Shown one piece after another: positions 1 to 8,423 of a stretch of 61,379 nucleotides of DNA; within the stretch, counting starts at the first letter, position 1; every line of letters starts with the position of its first letter. The notes beneath the pieces were generated by a model. It saw only the letters and a list, made by a program, of their open reading frames with translations, searched no databases and was not told where the DNA came from. The stretch spans positions 1 through 61,379 of the forward strand of contig CALDOK010000276.1 in assembly GCA_937912125.1 (NCBI GenBank), written 5' to 3'. Position numbers and translations under genes: made by a program. This DNA comes from an uncultured Pseudomonadota bacterium (GTDB taxonomy: Bacteria; Myxococcota_A; UBA796; JAFGLY01).

Positions 1-366
1 CCCTCGCCCGCGAGGGGGGCCGCACACAGTCACCACGGCGACCCGCAGGAGGCCCGCCTTGCCGACCCCCGAGCCCCGACCCCCGAGCCCCCAGCCCGCA
101 TCAGTACGCCGAGAACAGGCGAAACCCAAGGCAAGCAGCCTCCCGGGCCGGCCCTCCGGCAACCGGCTCTGGGACAGCGCTACCGGCCCCTCCCTGTCCC
201 TCCGCTGGGGGAGGGAACCTCGGACGTCACCTCGCGCTCACCCTGGACGTGGATGGTTGGTGAAAGCCTGGAAATTCGGCGCTACGCCGACCAACATCCC
301 ACCCCCTGGCACAGCGGTTCGACCTTGCCCCCCCGGCAGCTGGAAGCCGCCCCCAGCGGCACCTTG
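1..366. other. non-coding left edge with hairpins and a short tandem repeat
   Basis: No convincing gene is seen here. Positions 1-16 form a perfect hairpin (CCCTCG, four-base loop, CGAGGG) that could be the end of a gene to the left, but no T-run follows it. A 14-base unit (GACCCCCGAGCCCC) occurs twice in exact tandem at 64-77 and 78-91. A second hairpin lies at 198-215 (CCCTCC / GGAGGG). The open frames here have a composition expected by chance in GC-rich DNA and no recognisable domain. The right part is the 3' flank of the K+ channel gene on the minus strand. Confidence 0.5.
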
Positions 367-1863
367 TCAGTCCGAGGCGTCCAGCACGGGCGCCTCGGCC
401 AGGTAGATGAGCTGCTGGCCCGTCGAGATGATGGTGTCGTTGGATGGGTTGACCAGGTCGGTGCCGGTCTCGTCGATGTGCACACCGATGACCATGGCGC
501 CCAGCTTGGACTTCACCAGGCCGGCCGCCGCCGCGAAGGTGGCGGGGAGCTCCAGCTCCAAGGGGGGCGGCCCGACGTACAGGTTGTGTGCGCCGGAGAC
601 CGCCACGGAGCCCAGCACCGCGGCGGTGCCAGGCATGGTGACGGCGTGGGCCACCAGGGAGAAGCCCAGGCGGGTGGTCTCGATGACCTCGTCGGCGCCT
701 GCGGTCTTGGCGTGGGCGACGTTCTCGGAGTCCAGGATCTCGGCCACCAGGTACAGCGGCCGCTTGCGCCGCGGGGCCTCGGGCTGGCGGGCCAGCCAAG
801 ACCGGATTGTGAACGCGGTGAGGATGGTGGTGGCGTCCGCATGCTGTGGCGGGACGGCGCGGCTGCCCACGATGATGGCGGCGCGGGCGTGATCCAGGCG
901 CACCTTGGCCAGCTCGCTCTCCTTGGTGGGGTCGCCGCGCACCCAGGTGACGTCGGGGGGGAAGTCCTGGGGGTGCTCGCCGTCGGCGAAGACCAGCACC
1001 GAAGTGTGGTCGGGGTCGACCTCCTGGGCCAGGGCGTCCAGCAGCATGCGCGATCCGGCGTCGTAGCCGCAGATGACGATGTGATCGATGTAGGTGGACA
1101 TGCGGATCTGCTCCTCCCGCAGCCGCCAGACGGCGTGCAGCAGGGTGCGGCTGACGATGCCGGCGAAGAGGGCCAGGGTGAACATGCCCACGACCATCAG
1201 CACGCCACCCACCACACGGCCCAGGGGAGTGATGGGGGTGATGTCGCCGAAGCCCACGGTGGTCAGGGTGACCAGGGCCCACCAGATGCCGTCGCCCAGC
1301 GTGGTGATGTCGGGGTTGGCGCTCTGCTCGATGAGGGTGATGGAGACGCCGCCCACCAGGGTGGCGGTGCCCAGCAGGCTGAAGGCGAAGCCGTACAGCA
1401 GGCCGTTCTGCTGGAACATCCCCACCATGGCCTGGAAGGGGTTGCTGTAGCGGAAGACCCGCACGGTGCGCAGCAGGCGCAGGGCGCGCAGACCCCTGAA
1501 GGCGGGCACCACGGCCAGGCAGGTGAGGATGTCTACGAGGTTGAGGGGGCGCAGGCAGTACAGCAGCCGGCCCAGGACGTGTACCCGCAGCCGCTGACTG
1601 GGGCTGAGCTCGAAGAGGTCGAGCTTGGCGGGCCGGAAGGAGAGGATCCGAAGGGAGATCTCCACCACGAACAGCCCGAGCACTACGCGGTCGACCACCA
1701 GCAGCGTCGTGGCCGCGGCGCCCTGTTCGCCCACCACGAGGTCCAGGCCGAACAGGGCGATGGACAGGACGATGAGCCCCCAGACCACGCCGTGGACGAC
1801 CCGGTAGGACTGGGCGCTGGGCCGGTGGAAGGCGCTGTGGATGGCCTGGTAGAGGTCCTGCAT
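367..1863 (-). CDS. voltage-sensor-like potassium channel with RCK (TrkA-N) domain
   Basis: Predicted inner-membrane K+ channel of 498 residues. The N-terminal half has about six hydrophobic helices. A basic S4-like helix with regularly spaced arginines lies around residues 123-138 (RGLRALRLLRTVRVFR), and a pore loop carries the K+ selectivity filter TTVGFGD at 201-207. From about residue 260 a Rossmann-like RCK domain begins (HIVICGYDAGSRML), with a second nucleotide-binding-like region up to the C-terminus. This is the architecture of prokaryotic ligand-gated Kv-type channels, where the RCK ring senses nucleotides or ions in the cytoplasm. The ATG start gives a plausible amphipathic N-terminus, although the Shine-Dalgarno sequence is weak. 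It diverges from mrp, with about 175 bp between them. The family is certain; the ligand is unknown. Confidence 0.9.
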   Translation of the reverse strand: MQDLYQAIHSAFHRPSAQSYRVVHGVVWGLIVLSIALFGLDLVVGEQGAAATTLLVVDRVVLGLFVVEISLRILSFRPAKLDLFELSPSQRLRVHVLGRLLYCLRPLNLVDILTCLAVVPAFRGLRALRLLRTVRVFRYSNPFQAMVGMFQQNGLLYGFAFSLLGTATLVGGVSITLIEQSANPDITTLGDGIWWALVTLTTVGFGDITPITPLGRVVGGVLMVVGMFTLALFAGIVSRTLLHAVWRLREEQIRMSTYIDHIVICGYDAGSRMLLDALAQEVDPDHTSVLVFADGEHPQDFPPDVTWVRGDPTKESELAKVRLDHARAAIIVGSRAVPPQHADATTILTAFTIRSWLARQPEAPRRKRPLYLVAEILDSENVAHAKTAGADEVIETTRLGFSLVAHAVTMPGTAAVLGSVAVSGAHNLYVGPPPLELELPATFAAAAGLVKSKLGAMVIGVHIDETGTDLVNPSNDTIISTGQQLIYLAEAPVLDASD

Positions 1864-1986
1864 GGGGGCGATTCCTGCCTCGGGGTTATCGCGGCGGTGC
1901 AGGCGACGCCCGAGGCGTCCTGGGTTCGGCGTCCCGCCCGCTGGGATTTCCTGCTGCGCCTGGTCAACTCCAGCCCTCGCGGAGGC

Positions 1987-2015
1987 TTGCTGTCAGGGGC
2001 TCCGGTGCATAGTTC
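1987..2015 (+). promoter_or_regulatory. candidate promoter for mrp-moaA
   Basis: TTGCTG (1987-1992), 17 bases, TAGTTC (2010-2015), about 25 bases before the mrp start. It fits the TTG-17-TAG pattern seen elsewhere in this window, but the -10 lacks the final T, so it is only a candidate. Confidence 0.3.
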
Positions 2016-2039
2016 CAATGCCTTCCAAGGAGTGAACCG

Positions 2040-3137
2040 ATGCCGGCACACGAGGTCCTGCGCCTGCTCAAGGCAGCCGCGAGCAAGGTGCGCGATCCCC
2101 TCTCAGGGCAGTCGCTTCAGCAAGCGGGCATGGTGGGTCATGCGCGCGTCGAGGACGGGAGGCTCGTGCTGCAGGTGGTGGTCACCGCCGAGCACAGCGA
2201 GGAACATCGGCGCCGGATGCTCGGCTCCCTGGCCAAGCAGATCAAGCATGCAGGCTGGGACGGCCCCATCGACGCGGAGCTCAGCCAGCTGCCCAGCTTC
2301 GACCCTGCCGGCGACGCCAAGGCCGCCCCGCCTCCCACCCCCGAGCCCCCCCCCGCCCAGCCCGGCAAGCAGCCCATCCCAGGCGTCCAGCATGTGGTGG
2401 CGGTGGCCAGCGGCAAGGGTGGCGTCGGCAAGTCCACGGTGGCCCTACAGCTGGCCATGGCCCTGTCCCGCGCGGGACACGCAGTGGGCCTGATGGATGC
2501 CGACATCTATGGTCCCAGCTTGCCCCTGATGCTGGGCACCCAGGAGCGCCCGGGCCTGAACGACCAGAAGAAGATCGTGCCCGTGGTGGCTCACGGCCTG
2601 CGCTGCATGTCGGTGGGCTTCTTGGTCGGGGAGAAGACCCCTCTGATCTGGCGCGGCCCCATGGTCATGGGTGTGGTGCGCCAGTTCATCGAGGACGTGG
2701 ACTGGTCAGGGCTGGACTACCTGATCATCGATCTGCCGCCGGGCACCGGCGACGCCCAGCTCACCATGGCCCAGCTGGTGCCGGTCTCGGGGGCGGTCAT
2801 CGTCAGCACGCCTCAGGCCCTGGCTCTGCTCGACGTTGTGCGCGGGATCGAGATGTTCGAGCAGCTGGGGATGCCCATCCTCGGCGTGGTCGAGAACATG
2901 GCCTGGCTCGACCTGCCCGGGGGTGAGCGCATGTTCCCCTTCGGCCAGGGCGGGGCGCGCAAGCTGGCGGCAGAGCGCGACATTCCCCTGCTGGCCGAGC
3001 TGCCCCTGGACCCCCAGCTGCGGGTCGCTGGCGACAGCGGCGATCCCGGGCTGGTGGTCGGTGGAGCCAGCGGCCTGGCGTTCGATGGCATGGCCCGCGC
3101 GGTGGCGGCAGCGCTGCCGGCTTCGGTTCGGGCATGA
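2040..3137 (+). CDS. mrp: Mrp/ApbC-family P-loop ATPase, iron-sulfur carrier-like
   Basis: 365-residue cytoplasmic P-loop ATPase of the Mrp/ApbC/Nbp35 family, which binds and transfers Fe-S clusters in other bacteria. An N-terminal DUF59-like domain (about residues 1-85) and a Pro-rich linker precede the deviant Walker A SGKGGVGKST at 124-133 and the MDADIYGPSLP motif. The ATG at 2040 has an AAGGAG Shine-Dalgarno. The stop overlaps the moaA start by four bases (ATGA), so the two are probably translationally coupled, which suits an Fe-S supply role next to an Fe-S enzyme. Odd point: the C-terminal CXXC that bridges the cluster in ApbC is absent. The equivalent stretch reads NMAWLDLPGGERMFPFGQGG, and the only cysteine seen in the protein is in GLRCMSVGF. 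Cluster binding is therefore doubtful. Confidence 0.9.
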   Translation: MPAHEVLRLLKAAASKVRDPLSGQSLQQAGMVGHARVEDGRLVLQVVVTAEHSEEHRRRMLGSLAKQIKHAGWDGPIDAELSQLPSFDPAGDAKAAPPPTPEPPPAQPGKQPIPGVQHVVAVASGKGGVGKSTVALQLAMALSRAGHAVGLMDADIYGPSLPLMLGTQERPGLNDQKKIVPVVAHGLRCMSVGFLVGEKTPLIWRGPMVMGVVRQFIEDVDWSGLDYLIIDLPPGTGDAQLTMAQLVPVSGAVIVSTPQALALLDVVRGIEMFEQLGMPILGVVENMAWLDLPGGERMFPFGQGGARKLAAERDIPLLAELPLDPQLRVAGDSGDPGLVVGGASGLAFDGMARAVAAALPASVRA

Positions 3138-4138
3138 GCTCGCGCTGGGACGAGATCTCGCCCCTGTCCGACCGCACGGGGCGGCAGCACAGCTACCTAC
3201 GGGTCAGCGTCACCGATCGCTGCAACCAGCGCTGCACCTACTGCATGCCCAAGCAAGGCGTGCCCGCGAAGTCCCACGACGAGATCCTGCGCTTCGAGGA
3301 GACCCTGCAGCTGGTGGAGCTCTTCGTGGAGCTGGGCGTGCGGCGGGTTCGCATCACCGGGGGTGAGCCCCTGGTGCGTCGCGGCGCGATGGAGTTCATC
3401 AGCGCTCTGGGCAAGCTGTCCCAGCTCGAGGAGATCAGCCTCACCACCAACGGCACCCTGCTGGCGGCTCGGGCCCAGGCCCTGGCCGACAGCGGCCTGC
3501 ACAGGGTCAACGTGAGCCTGGATTCCCTGCGGCCTGACCGCTACGAGCGCATCACCAGGGGCGGCGATCTCGCCGACGCCATCGCCGGCGTCCAGGCTGC
3601 GCGCGCGGCTGGGCTCACCCCGGTCAAGCTCAACACCGTGGTGTTGCCGGATCTGCAGCCCGACGAGGCCCGGGAGATCATCCTGTGGTGCAACGCCGCC
3701 CCCCGGGATTTCATCCCCCGCTTCATCGAGTGCATGCCCTTCCAGGACATCGCCGCGGCGGGGACCGCCCTGACTGACCTGCAGAAGGCGCTCCAGCGCC
3801 AGTTCGCCCTGGTCCCCGACGAGCAGGTGTCGGGTGACGGCCCCGCCCAGTACTGGCGCGTGGCCGAGACCGGGCTCCGGGTGGGCTTCATCGCGCCGCT
3901 GACTCAGCACTTCTGCGCCCGCTGCAACCGCCTGCGGCTGACCTCCGACGGTCGGCTGGTCACCTGTCTGGGGCACCGGGATGGCATCTCCCTGCGGGAT
4001 CTGCTCCGCGGGGGCGCCAGCCGTGACGAGCTGGTGAATGCCATCCGGCGCACCATCCTGGACAAGCCCCGTGGCCACGCCTGCGCCATGGACAACGACG
4101 AGCTGTTCCCCAACAGCATGTCGGAGATGGGGGGATAG
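3134..4138 (+). CDS. moaA: GTP 3',8-cyclase MoaA (molybdenum cofactor biosynthesis)
   Basis: 334-residue radical SAM enzyme for the first step of molybdopterin synthesis, the rearrangement of GTP to 3',8-cyclo-GTP. The N-terminal cluster motif is CNQRCTYC (C30, C34, C37), followed by the SAM-binding ITGGEP at about 74-79. The C-terminal cluster ligands are C261, C264 and C278 in FCARCNRLRLTSDG...TCL. The protein ends in MGG, the Gly-Gly tail that MoaA needs for activity. Length is usual for the family. The ATG overlaps the mrp stop by four bases. No other moa/mog genes are in the window, so the pathway is dispersed in this genome. Confidence 0.96.
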   Translation: MSSRWDEISPLSDRTGRQHSYLRVSVTDRCNQRCTYCMPKQGVPAKSHDEILRFEETLQLVELFVELGVRRVRITGGEPLVRRGAMEFISALGKLSQLEEISLTTNGTLLAARAQALADSGLHRVNVSLDSLRPDRYERITRGGDLADAIAGVQAARAAGLTPVKLNTVVLPDLQPDEAREIILWCNAAPRDFIPRFIECMPFQDIAAAGTALTDLQKALQRQFALVPDEQVSGDGPAQYWRVAETGLRVGFIAPLTQHFCARCNRLRLTSDGRLVTCLGHRDGISLRDLLRGGASRDELVNAIRRTILDKPRGHACAMDNDELFPNSMSEMGG

Positions 4139-4566
4139 TGTCTGTCGACCGAGAGCTACGAGCGGCGCTGCACGCCGACTTCTTCGTCGAGCTTCGCGAC
4201 GACCGGGGTGATCCCGGGTCCAGCGATGTCCAGCGCCTCGACGCCCTGCTGGACTCGCTGGATCTGCTCCCCCTGGAAACGGGCTGGCAGCTCATCGACC
4301 TCTCTCAGGCCAAGGCGCTGCTTGACGACGTGCTCGGCGAGACCCTCGGTGGTGGAGTGCCGGTTGTTCACAGGCTGCCCCCCGACCGGATCCTGGCAGG
4401 CTTCCTGGCGAGCTTCGACACTCGCCGGGCTCGCTTTTATACGAACGTGACCGCGTGGCGCGGCGGTGACGCCTCCAGCTGGACGCCCTTCACCCGCGGC
4501 GGACGCTGCGTCTGCGTGGCCTGCTGCGACGACCGGCAGGCGGGCATGCTCTGGACCGACCAGTAG
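4138..4566 (+). CDS. hypothetical protein coupled to moaA
   Basis: 142-residue soluble protein that I do not recognise. The GTG start shares its first base with the last base of the moaA stop codon (TAGTG), so it is probably made by translational coupling. No signal peptide or membrane helix is visible. The N-terminal half is acidic and Leu-rich. The C-terminal half contains RARFYTNVTAWRGG and a cysteine cluster (GGRCVCVACCDD) that might bind metal. It ends convergently with the RCC1-repeat gene, with 33 bp between the stops. Position suggests a link to molybdenum cofactor or Fe-S metabolism, but that is inference only. Confidence 0.65.
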   Translation: MSVDRELRAALHADFFVELRDDRGDPGSSDVQRLDALLDSLDLLPLETGWQLIDLSQAKALLDDVLGETLGGGVPVVHRLPPDRILAGFLASFDTRRARFYTNVTAWRGGDASSWTPFTRGGRCVCVACCDDRQAGMLWTDQ

Positions 4567-4599
4567 CCTGGCGCTGGGCCACGCTCGGCATCCGTGGGG

Positions 4600-5643
4600 C
4601 TACGGTGGCGAGATCTGCCCGAAGTAGTCGTTGCCCCAGCAGAGGATGCGGGCGTCGTCCCGCAGGGCGCAGCCGTGGTACTTGCCCACGGCCAGGGCCG
4701 TGAAGCTGCCTGCGGGTGGGCTGCACTGGCCCAGGTCCACGTCGTCGTCGCCTTCCTGGCCGAAACAACCCCAGCAGGCCAGGCTGCCGTCGGTCGCCAG
4801 GCCGCAGCTGTGGTAGCTGGCCGTGGCGACGGCGCTGAAGCTGCCGGCCGGAGCCTGGCACTGGCCGTGGTCGAAGGGCTCGCCGTCCGCGTCGCCCAGA
4901 CATCCCCAGCAGTCGATGCTGCCGTCAGCGGCGACGGCGCAGCTGTGCCACTTGCCTGCGCTGACCTGGGTCCAGGAGCCCTCTGGCGCGTCGGTGGCAC
5001 CCTTGTCTTCGTCGCCCCAGCACAGGACACTGCCGGAGGCGCTCACTCCGCAGCTGTGCTGCGAGCCCGCGCTGATCTGGCTGTAGCGGTCGTCGTGGGG
5101 ATCGCACTGGCCGAAGTCGTTACCGCAGCCCCAGCACTCCGCCACGCCCTCGGCGTCCACGGCGCAGCTGTGGCTGGTGCCCGCGGTCGCCTGGGCCCAC
5201 GCACCCTCGGGGGCGTCGCACTGGCCGTTGTCGTAGTCGCCGCCGCAGCCCCAGCAGCGGATCTGCCCGTCGAGGTCCAGCCCGCAGCTGTGGTGGAAGC
5301 TCACGGACACCTGGCCCAAGCTGCTGCCTGGGGGGCTGGCCTGGTTGTACTCATCCGACCCCCAGCACCAGGTCTGACCGCCGCTCTGGATGCCGCAGGT
5401 GGTGACGCCGCCCCCAGCCACCGCGTCCCAGGTCACGCCAGCGCTCGAGATGTACTCGTCGAGCCCCGTGTCCCCCGCGCACTCGGGTGCCCCCGAGCAG
5501 TCGGGGTCGTTGCAGTCCCACAGCCCATCGCGGTCGTTGTCGGCGCCGTCGGAGCACTCCCCAGCTTCATCGCCCTCGTGGGGGCTGCAGGCGGTGAGGG
5601 TGAGCACGAGCACGAAGATCGGGAGCAGGGGAGGGGGGTGCAT
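4600..5643 (-). CDS. Cys-rich RCC1-repeat (seven-bladed propeller) lipoprotein
   Basis: 347-residue predicted lipoprotein. The start chosen is the ATG at 5643, because it gives a short signal peptide ending in the lipobox LTAC; an upstream in-frame extension to 5751 has no signal. After the lipid-anchor region comes a Cys/Asp-rich motif (ECSDGADNDRDG...DCNDPDC), typical of secreted myxobacterial proteins. Seven RCC1-like repeats follow, each with an HSCG/HSCA element and a CWG element; most also carry an extra WGC...GQC pair. Seven repeats fit a seven-bladed propeller, and the regular cysteines suggest disulfides within blades. The role is unknown, presumably binding at the cell surface or in the periplasm. 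It is last in the minus-strand series, 144 bp after the nitroreductase gene. Confidence 0.8.
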   Translation of the reverse strand: MHPPPLLPIFVLVLTLTACSPHEGDEAGECSDGADNDRDGLWDCNDPDCSGAPECAGDTGLDEYISSAGVTWDAVAGGGVTTCGIQSGGQTWCWGSDEYNQASPPGSSLGQVSVSFHHSCGLDLDGQIRCWGCGGDYDNGQCDAPEGAWAQATAGTSHSCAVDAEGVAECWGCGNDFGQCDPHDDRYSQISAGSQHSCGVSASGSVLCWGDEDKGATDAPEGSWTQVSAGKWHSCAVAADGSIDCWGCLGDADGEPFDHGQCQAPAGSFSAVATASYHSCGLATDGSLACWGCFGQEGDDDVDLGQCSPPAGSFTALAVGKYHGCALRDDARILCWGNDYFGQISPP

Positions 5644-5787
5644 GGAGCTTTGCCTCTGGGCGACGTCTGCAACATAGCTTGTCACCCGCCCGAACCTACA
5701 GCTCTGTGGGCCGGGATTGGGTGGCACGCGTACGCGGGTGAGGGAGCGCACGCCCGCGAGCTTCCGGGGCTTACGGCAGGTTGTGGG

Positions 5788-6630
5788 TCAGGCCGCCAGC
5801 ACCCAGCTCACCATGTAGCGCCCACCGGCGGGGGCCTCACAGGGCGCTTCGATCTGCTGCCAGCTGCCCTCGAGGCCGCGCTCGCGCGCCACCAGCTCGA
5901 GGTGACACATGGCGATGCCCAGGTCCAGCCGCTGGATCTCGAAGTTCAGGAAGCTGCCGTAGCCTGGGGTGGGGGCCAGGAACAGGTGGGCTCCACCGTG
6001 GTCGACGACCACACGCCAGGGCTGCTTGTTGGAGGCCGAGGGCCCGATGCGGACCGCCTCGAGGGGCTGGCTCCAGGGGCCGGCGTCCCCGTCGTTGAGG
6101 GGCCGCTCGAAGCTGCCGTCGAAGAACAGCTCGCCGAACTCCTTGCGCGAACGCGAGCCCGCGAACATGCGCACGGCGCCGTCCACCAGGCCGCGCTTGG
6201 CCTTGGTGGGACCCACGGGGGTGACGGCTGGCAGCCACTCGTCGGGCCCCAGCTGGACGGTCTCGCCGAACGCGGCGCGGTCCAGGGTGCCGCCGAGCCA
6301 GCAGGTGCCCAGGCCCAGGGCGGTGGCCTCGAGGATCAAGCGCTCGAACACATAGCCGTAGTCCTCGAGATCCCGGTCCCCGCGGGTGAGGGCGCCCACC
6401 AGGTAGGCCTGGGCACCGCGGATGAAGCCGTAGGTGCCCAGCTTCTTGCCGTCCTGGGCGGCCCCCAGCACCAGCTGCAGCCGGACGGCGGTGCCGAAGG
6501 GGCTGGGCACGGGCTGGGCGCAGGCGGCCTCGAGGGCTTGGACCTGCGCTGGCTCCATGGGGCGGGCTTCGTAGCTGCGCCAGGAGCTGCGTTCCTGGAT
6601 GACCTGGGACCAGATAGGCAGGGCTGCCAC
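5788..6630 (-). CDS. nitroreductase-family FMN oxidoreductase
   Basis: 280-residue cytoplasmic protein resembling the two-half nitroreductases of the TM1586 type. An N-terminal half starts with RSSWRSYEARPM, the usual Arg-rich FMN phosphate-binding segment. The segment ILEATALGLGTCWLGG matches the conserved Ala-x-x-Leu-Gly-x-x-Thr-x-Trp element. The second half has IGPSASNKQPWRVVV, matching the family's 'PSxxNxQPW' signature. The substrate cannot be told. The GTG start lies three bases after the sulfotransferase stop, so the genes are probably co-transcribed. Whether it belongs functionally with the upstream envelope genes is unclear. Confidence 0.85.
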   Translation of the reverse strand: MAALPIWSQVIQERSSWRSYEARPMEPAQVQALEAACAQPVPSPFGTAVRLQLVLGAAQDGKKLGTYGFIRGAQAYLVGALTRGDRDLEDYGYVFERLILEATALGLGTCWLGGTLDRAAFGETVQLGPDEWLPAVTPVGPTKAKRGLVDGAVRMFAGSRSRKEFGELFFDGSFERPLNDGDAGPWSQPLEAVRIGPSASNKQPWRVVVDHGGAHLFLAPTPGYGSFLNFEIQRLDLGIAMCHLELVARERGLEGSWQQIEAPCEAPAGGRYMVSWVLAA

Positions 6631-6633
6631 GGG

Positions 6634-7314
6634 CTATGCCTCGGCCTTTTCTTCGGCCTGCAGGTCTTTGGCGCGGTTGCGGTACAGCTTCTTGTCGACG
6701 ACGGCCGCCATGGCCTGCACGTCGAGCCCGCCGCCCAAGAAGTCGTTGACCTGTTCGGCCACGAACATGGGATCGTTGATGGCCTTGCGGTGGTTGACGT
6801 CGATCATCGCGACATTGGGCTTCTTGTCCACCATGTTCTTCACCTGCACCAGGTGGCGCTGGTAGAGCTTCTTGACCTCGGCGTCGGTGGCCGAGGTGTC
6901 CTCGGTGCCCAGCCGGTAGATCATCTTGTTCTGTGACGCGATCACCTCGTCGATGTCACGGCGCATGAAGATGACGCGGTAGGCGTTGTCGTCGGGCAGC
7001 TCCTTGATCAGGAAGCTGATGACCTTGAGCACCTTGCCCCGGGCGTCGGCGATGTAGGACTTGTCAGGCTCGTTCTCGAGGTCCTTGACCCGCTCGTACT
7101 CGAAGTAGCCCTTGGGGTTGTCGATGTCGGCCTCGCGCTCGCCGTCGGTCATGATGGCGTAGCCTGCGGCGTCGAGCATCTTCATCATCATGGAGGTGCC
7201 AGAGCGGGGCAGCCCCGAGACGACGATGATGTCGTCGCCATAGATGCGCTTGCGGTTGGCGGCGCGGATCTTGTCCAGGCCGCGGTTCAGCTGCTTCTGG
7301 AGATCATCCAGCAT
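6634..7314 (-). CDS. sulfotransferase-fold protein
   Basis: 226 residues. The motif SGLPRSGTSMM at about 33-43 is the PAPS 5'-phosphosulfate-binding loop of sulfotransferases. The segment YRVIFMRRDIDEVIASQNKM matches the 3'-phosphate-binding 'R-x-P-x-x-x-x-x-S' region (here RRDIDEVIAS). The protein is shorter than typical carbohydrate sulfotransferases and has no signal peptide, so it would act in the cytoplasm on a soluble or membrane-bound acceptor. It lies between a membrane protein and a nitroreductase in the phosphodiesterase operon, 27 bp after the former. A combined role in sulfating an envelope component is inferred from context only. The Lys/Glu-rich tail is of unknown use. Confidence 0.85.
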   Translation of the reverse strand: MLDDLQKQLNRGLDKIRAANRKRIYGDDIIVVSGLPRSGTSMMMKMLDAAGYAIMTDGEREADIDNPKGYFEYERVKDLENEPDKSYIADARGKVLKVISFLIKELPDDNAYRVIFMRRDIDEVIASQNKMIYRLGTEDTSATDAEVKKLYQRHLVQVKNMVDKKPNVAMIDVNHRKAINDPMFVAEQVNDFLGGGLDVQAMAAVVDKKLYRNRAKDLQAEEKAEA

Positions 7315-7341
7315 GGTCGAGTCCTCGCGAAGGGGGCAGGG

Positions 7342-8166
7342 TCAGAGGACGACGCCGAAGACGTCCTTGAGGGCGAAGCCAGCGACCAGGGAGAGCACGA
7401 AGAAGAGCATCAGGATGCCGGTCTCACCATCGGGCAGGTAGGCCAGTTCGCGCTCGGGGTAGCGGATGCGCACGTCGTAGACCGGGGAGTCCCCGGGTAG
7501 CCCCGCCTCGCCCGGATACAGCAGGGCGTTGAGGGTCTTGGTGCGCATGATGGGCACCTTGCGCGGGTCGCCACCCACAGCCAGGCCCTTCTCGACCACC
7601 GTGTCACCCACGTGGATGGACATCAGCCAGTCCCCGGGGGCCTCGGCGCGGACGCGCCAGAACACCCGACCGTCGGGGGTGCGCACCGGCTCTCCCACCT
7701 GGGAGACGCCCGCGGGCAGCTCGAGGCGCACCGCGGTGACGGGCACGTCGCAGTGCTCGAGGTCCAGCTCGAGCTCGAGCAGCTCTTCCTGGCCCACTTC
7801 CATGGGATCGAAGGCGTAGCGGGCCTCGAGCTGCACCAGCATGGACATGATCGGAACGAACATGACCAGCATGGGCACGATGTTCAGGCCCAGGTACTTC
7901 CCGTTGTTGAACAGGATGTGGCCCGTGGCCTGCACCACCATGACCAGATCGTGGGAGAACAGCCGGATCTCCACCAGCCGCATCTTGATCTGGCCCTTGG
8001 CGCGGGTGATGCCGGCCTGGTTGCTGGTGTACTTGTAGACCAGCAGGGCGATGATGCCGCCCAGCACGGGCCAGACGATCAGATCGAACCACGCATGCTG
8101 GTCGCCGGGGGGCAGATCCAGGATGAGGTCGAAGATGGCGGTCGTGATCCGGTTGAAGGCGTTCAT
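7342..8166 (-). CDS. uncharacterised three-helix membrane protein of the phosphodiesterase operon
   Basis: 274 residues, family not recognised. One helix lies near residues 28-45 (FDLIVWPVLGGIIALLVY). A basic amphipathic segment follows (NQAGITRAKGQIKMRLVEIRLF), then a second helix near 90-112 (LGLNIVPMLVMFVPIMSMLV), a beta-rich soluble domain of about 130 residues, and a third helix near the C-terminus (LMLFFVLSLVAGFAL). Helix, charged coiled segment, Met-rich helix is reminiscent of the Oxa1/EMC3/DUF106 insertase core, but the evidence is topological only. It sits 39 bp after the small RHH-like gene and 27 bp before the sulfotransferase gene. Confidence 0.75.
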   Translation of the reverse strand: MNAFNRITTAIFDLILDLPPGDQHAWFDLIVWPVLGGIIALLVYKYTSNQAGITRAKGQIKMRLVEIRLFSHDLVMVVQATGHILFNNGKYLGLNIVPMLVMFVPIMSMLVQLEARYAFDPMEVGQEELLELELDLEHCDVPVTAVRLELPAGVSQVGEPVRTPDGRVFWRVRAEAPGDWLMSIHVGDTVVEKGLAVGGDPRKVPIMRTKTLNALLYPGEAGLPGDSPVYDVRIRYPERELAYLPDGETGILMLFFVLSLVAGFALKDVFGVVL

Positions 8167-8205
8167 GCCGCTGGTGGCCTCACGTCGAAGCTCGGGGACG
8201 AAGGA

Positions 8206-8403
8206 CTAGGAGATGTACCCGAGGCCGCGGAGCTTATCGCGGATGTCATCGTCGCCATCGGTGCCCTCGAAGTTGGTCATCTCCTTCTCGAGCACGTGGG
8301 TGATGAACTCCTCCACGGTGGCGTAGCCGGCCACATCTGCGATGTGCTTGAGGCGCTTGTACAGATCCTTGTCGAGCTTGATCTTGACGCTGCTGCCGAA
8401 CAT
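8206..8403 (-). CDS. small ribbon-helix-helix-like protein with C-terminal LGY motif
   Basis: 65 residues. Residues 5-45 (VKIKLDKDLYKRLKHIADVAGY, then a second helix) have the beta-strand/two-helix pattern of ribbon-helix-helix or CopG-like proteins. A short acidic linker follows, then the C-terminus KLRGLGYIS. A good Shine-Dalgarno (TAGGAG) precedes the ATG, and the gene lies 20 bp after the second phosphodiesterase. The C-terminal motif closely resembles that of the lipoprotein at 12933-13424 (KLKALGYL), encoded on the other side of the phosphodiesterase pair. It could be a DNA-binding regulator of the operon or a small adaptor; the sequence does not decide between them. Confidence 0.75.
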   Translation of the reverse strand: MFGSSVKIKLDKDLYKRLKHIADVAGYATVEEFITHVLEKEMTNFEGTDGDDDIRDKLRGLGYIS

Positions 8404-8423
8404 TCGAGTCTCCTACGGGGATG

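Noticed and set aside
253..2493. A 746-codon plus-strand open frame over the K+ channel gene
   Set aside because: Antisense to a channel gene with an intact selectivity filter; no domain and no signal peptide. The same applies to the long antisense frames at 8478-10655 and 10171-12735.
5640..5740. tRNA-like sequence upstream of the RCC1 lipoprotein (its translation, VADVAQRQSS, resembles peptides read from tRNA genes)
   Set aside because: No T-loop (GTTCRANNC) or matching 3' acceptor strand can be found within reach, so no complete tRNA folds; at most a decayed fragment.
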